From positions 1 to 64,000 of the forward strand of contig JAFUAB010000036.1 in assembly GCA_017460885.1 (NCBI GenBank): a DNA stretch of 64,000 bases, written 5' to 3'. The notes beneath the pieces were generated by a model. That model was not told the origin of the DNA, did no database searches, and worked only from the letters and a program-made list of their open reading frames with translations. This document shows, one piece after another, positions 60,710 through 64,000 of the stretch (within the stretch, counting starts at the first letter, position 1; every line of letters starts with the position of its first letter). Both the position numbers and the translations under genes were made by a program. Origin of the DNA: Lachnospiraceae bacterium (lineage in GTDB: Bacteria; Bacillota; Clostridia; Lachnospirales; Lachnospiraceae).

Positions 60710-62042
60710 TCCCCGTGAAAAAAAGATAAATATCCTGCTCCTGGCGGTGCTTTCGCTTTTCTTTTTCGGATTGTTTGCTGCATTCGGTACGCCGATATAC
60801 AACGATTCCGATCAGTACATCAAAATGCATGTTCACAGGGAACCCGTGTATCCGCTGTTCCTTTTTTTGCTGAGAAGCATTATTCCGGACGGATATCTTA
60901 CCGCGGCCTCTTTTCTGCAATCTGTTCTGTGTATTATCGCCTCTTACAGATTTGTCACATACGTTCGCGCTACATTCCGTCTGAACCTGCCGGCGACGGT
61001 TATCACGGCAGGACTTGTGACAGCACCCTATATCCTGACGCCGCTGTTTTCGAAGTATCATGTACAGATGTCGGTGGCAGTAATGAGCGAATCTCTGGCT
61101 CTGCCCCTTTATACTCTGTTTATAGTACAGCTCCATAAGGCGGTTTCCGGCGGACAGCTGCATGATCTGATCTGCAGCCTGTTCCTTTCTCTGTTACTTA
61201 CCCTCACCAGAACGCAGATGATATTTACATTTATCCTCTGGCTGATAGCAGCAGTGTATGTCAGCATCACGTTCAGAAGACTGGCCTGGATCGCCCTGTC
61301 CATCGTGCTGTTTCTGGGGGCATTTGTGCTCAGGGATGTCGGGACGAGGGCATATAATTATGTCTTTAACGGCAGATATATAGACAGCGTCTACAGCCAT
61401 ATAAATCTGCTTGCCAATATACTGTATGTGACGGACCGGGAGGATATAGATTCCATAGAGGATGAGGAACTTAAGGAAATAGCTTCCGAACTGTACTCAA
61501 GAGCCGACAGCGCCGGATATCTGTATACATACGCGGGAGACAGACTGACCGAAAGGGTGGTTTATCTCGAGGAGGTTCATGACAGGATCAAGTATGACTG
61601 TATAGAATACGGACTGAGAGACATTGTGGAGGAATCCACGGGAATACACGACTATATAGAATACAACAGGATAGGAGACGGATACGCCGGCGATCTGGTC
61701 GGGATACTTCTGCCGAAGGTTTTTGGCAGATGGTTTCCGGATGCGCTGCTTCTCGGGCTGAGGGGCGTGGTAAGAAACATAGCGGTGTGCCGTCTGCCTG
61801 CGTATATTTACGTATGTGTACTGTTTGCTCTTTGTGTATATATGACCATCAGGCTTTTTGCCGCGGACAAAAGGGATAAAGCGGCCTTATTTATGAGCAT
61901 TGCCATTCTTGCGGTACTTGGGAATTCGTTCTCGACGGCGCTTGTCATAATGTGCCTTTCCAGATATATGATATACGGTTTTGCGGGATTTTACACGGGA
62001 ATGCTGGTGTGTTATAATAAATTTTCATGTATCCGTAAGTAA
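60681..62042 (+). CDS. Polytopic membrane protein, possibly GT-C glycosyltransferase-like
   Basis: A 453-aa membrane protein with about ten hydrophobic segments and one large soluble loop (residues about 230-330, Asp/Glu/Tyr rich). An acidic NDSDQY motif in the first loop after TM1, followed by REPVYPLFL, resembles the first-loop Asp of GT-C mannosyltransferase-type proteins, but this is only suggestive. ATG 60681 lies in the end of the EAL gene and the GGDEF gene starts 16 bp after its stop. It is therefore sandwiched between c-di-GMP enzymes and may be a c-di-GMP-controlled envelope or polysaccharide function. Confidence 0.75.
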   Translation: MNMSRESQNDPREKKINILLLAVLSLFFFGLFAAFGTPIYNDSDQYIKMHVHREPVYPLFLFLLRSIIPDGYLTAASFLQSVLCIIASYRFVTYVRATFRLNLPATVITAGLVTAPYILTPLFSKYHVQMSVAVMSESLALPLYTLFIVQLHKAVSGGQLHDLICSLFLSLLLTLTRTQMIFTFILWLIAAVYVSITFRRLAWIALSIVLFLGAFVLRDVGTRAYNYVFNGRYIDSVYSHINLLANILYVTDREDIDSIEDEELKEIASELYSRADSAGYLYTYAGDRLTERVVYLEEVHDRIKYDCIEYGLRDIVEESTGIHDYIEYNRIGDGYAGDLVGILLPKVFGRWFPDALLLGLRGVVRNIAVCRLPAYIYVCVLFALCVYMTIRLFAADKRDKAALFMSIAILAVLGNSFSTALVIMCLSRYMIYGFAGFYTGMLVCYNKFSCIRK

Positions 62043-62058
62043 AGAAGGTCTATTCAAA

Positions 62059-64000
<1,942 letters not shown>

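Overview
The window looks like chromosome of a flagellated, moderate-GC Clostridia member of the Lachnospiraceae type (Butyrivibrio/Lachnospira/Roseburia-like). This is inferred from gene content and order, not from a marker search: dgt-dnaG-rpoD-trmK; asp23-nusB-xseA-xseB-ispA ... dxs-tlyA-nadK and convergent recN; relA-MBL-hemZ; a type-A-looking RNase P RNA; many hybrid histidine kinases; and a C-terminal flagellin remnant at the left edge. Nearly all genes lie on the + strand; the exceptions are recN, rnpB and one tRNA-Leu.

Layout. 1-2.2 kb: a flagellin C-terminus joined in frame to a recombinase-like fragment, a small membrane protein whose ribosome-binding site is tandemly duplicated, a Cro/C1-type regulator and tRNA-Leu(AAG). 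2.2-9.2 kb: a 7TM-like hybrid kinase, then an LplB/YtcP/solute-binding-protein sugar uptake operon with no ATPase gene. 9.2-16.7 kb: tcdA, a CopZ-like protein, a GT4 glycosyltransferase, a lipid-kinase homologue that has lost its nucleotide-binding motifs, a second hybrid kinase and a CotH-family protein. 16.7-17.1 kb: a strong promoter, a broken tRNA-Leu copy carrying a hairpin insertion, tRNA-Leu(CAG), and a three-hairpin MITE/REPIN-like element. 17.1-25.5 kb: housekeeping information-processing genes (trpS, dgt, dnaG, rpoD, trmK, a nucleoside kinase) and rnpB. 25.5-29.1 kb: aldo/keto reductase, PilZ protein and two COG0523 GTPases, one with a large His/Asp tract and the other fused to a YcgQ-like (DUF1980) domain. 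29.2-33.3 kb: deoB, prfC and a transglutaminase-like lipoprotein. 33.3-45.1 kb: the Firmicutes nusB-to-nadK cluster, interrupted between ispA and dxs by PAP2, a CPBP protease and a three-gene succinate dehydrogenase/fumarate reductase. 45.1-55.3 kb: recN, relA, an MBL hydrolase, a heterodimeric ABC exporter and hemZ. 55.3-63.2 kb: a signalling island with an amino-acid-permease/hybrid-kinase fusion, a zinc-ribbon gene with an in-frame TAG at codon 3, an EAL protein with a dead GGDEF domain, a polytopic membrane protein and an active-looking GGDEF protein. 63.3 kb to the end: the start of eno.

How the parts fit. Signalling is the dominant accessory theme. Three hybrid kinases carry their own receiver domains, two of them also HPt domains, and no stand-alone response regulator with an output domain lies in the window. 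c-di-GMP synthesis (GGDEF), breakdown (EAL) and sensing (PilZ) are all present. The likeliest under-described items are the APC-permease/hybrid-kinase fusion, the GT4/pseudo-lipid-kinase/hybrid-kinase/CotH cluster, and the tRNA-Leu locus with its broken tRNA copy and structured repeat. No CRISPR array, prophage or complete insertion sequence was seen.
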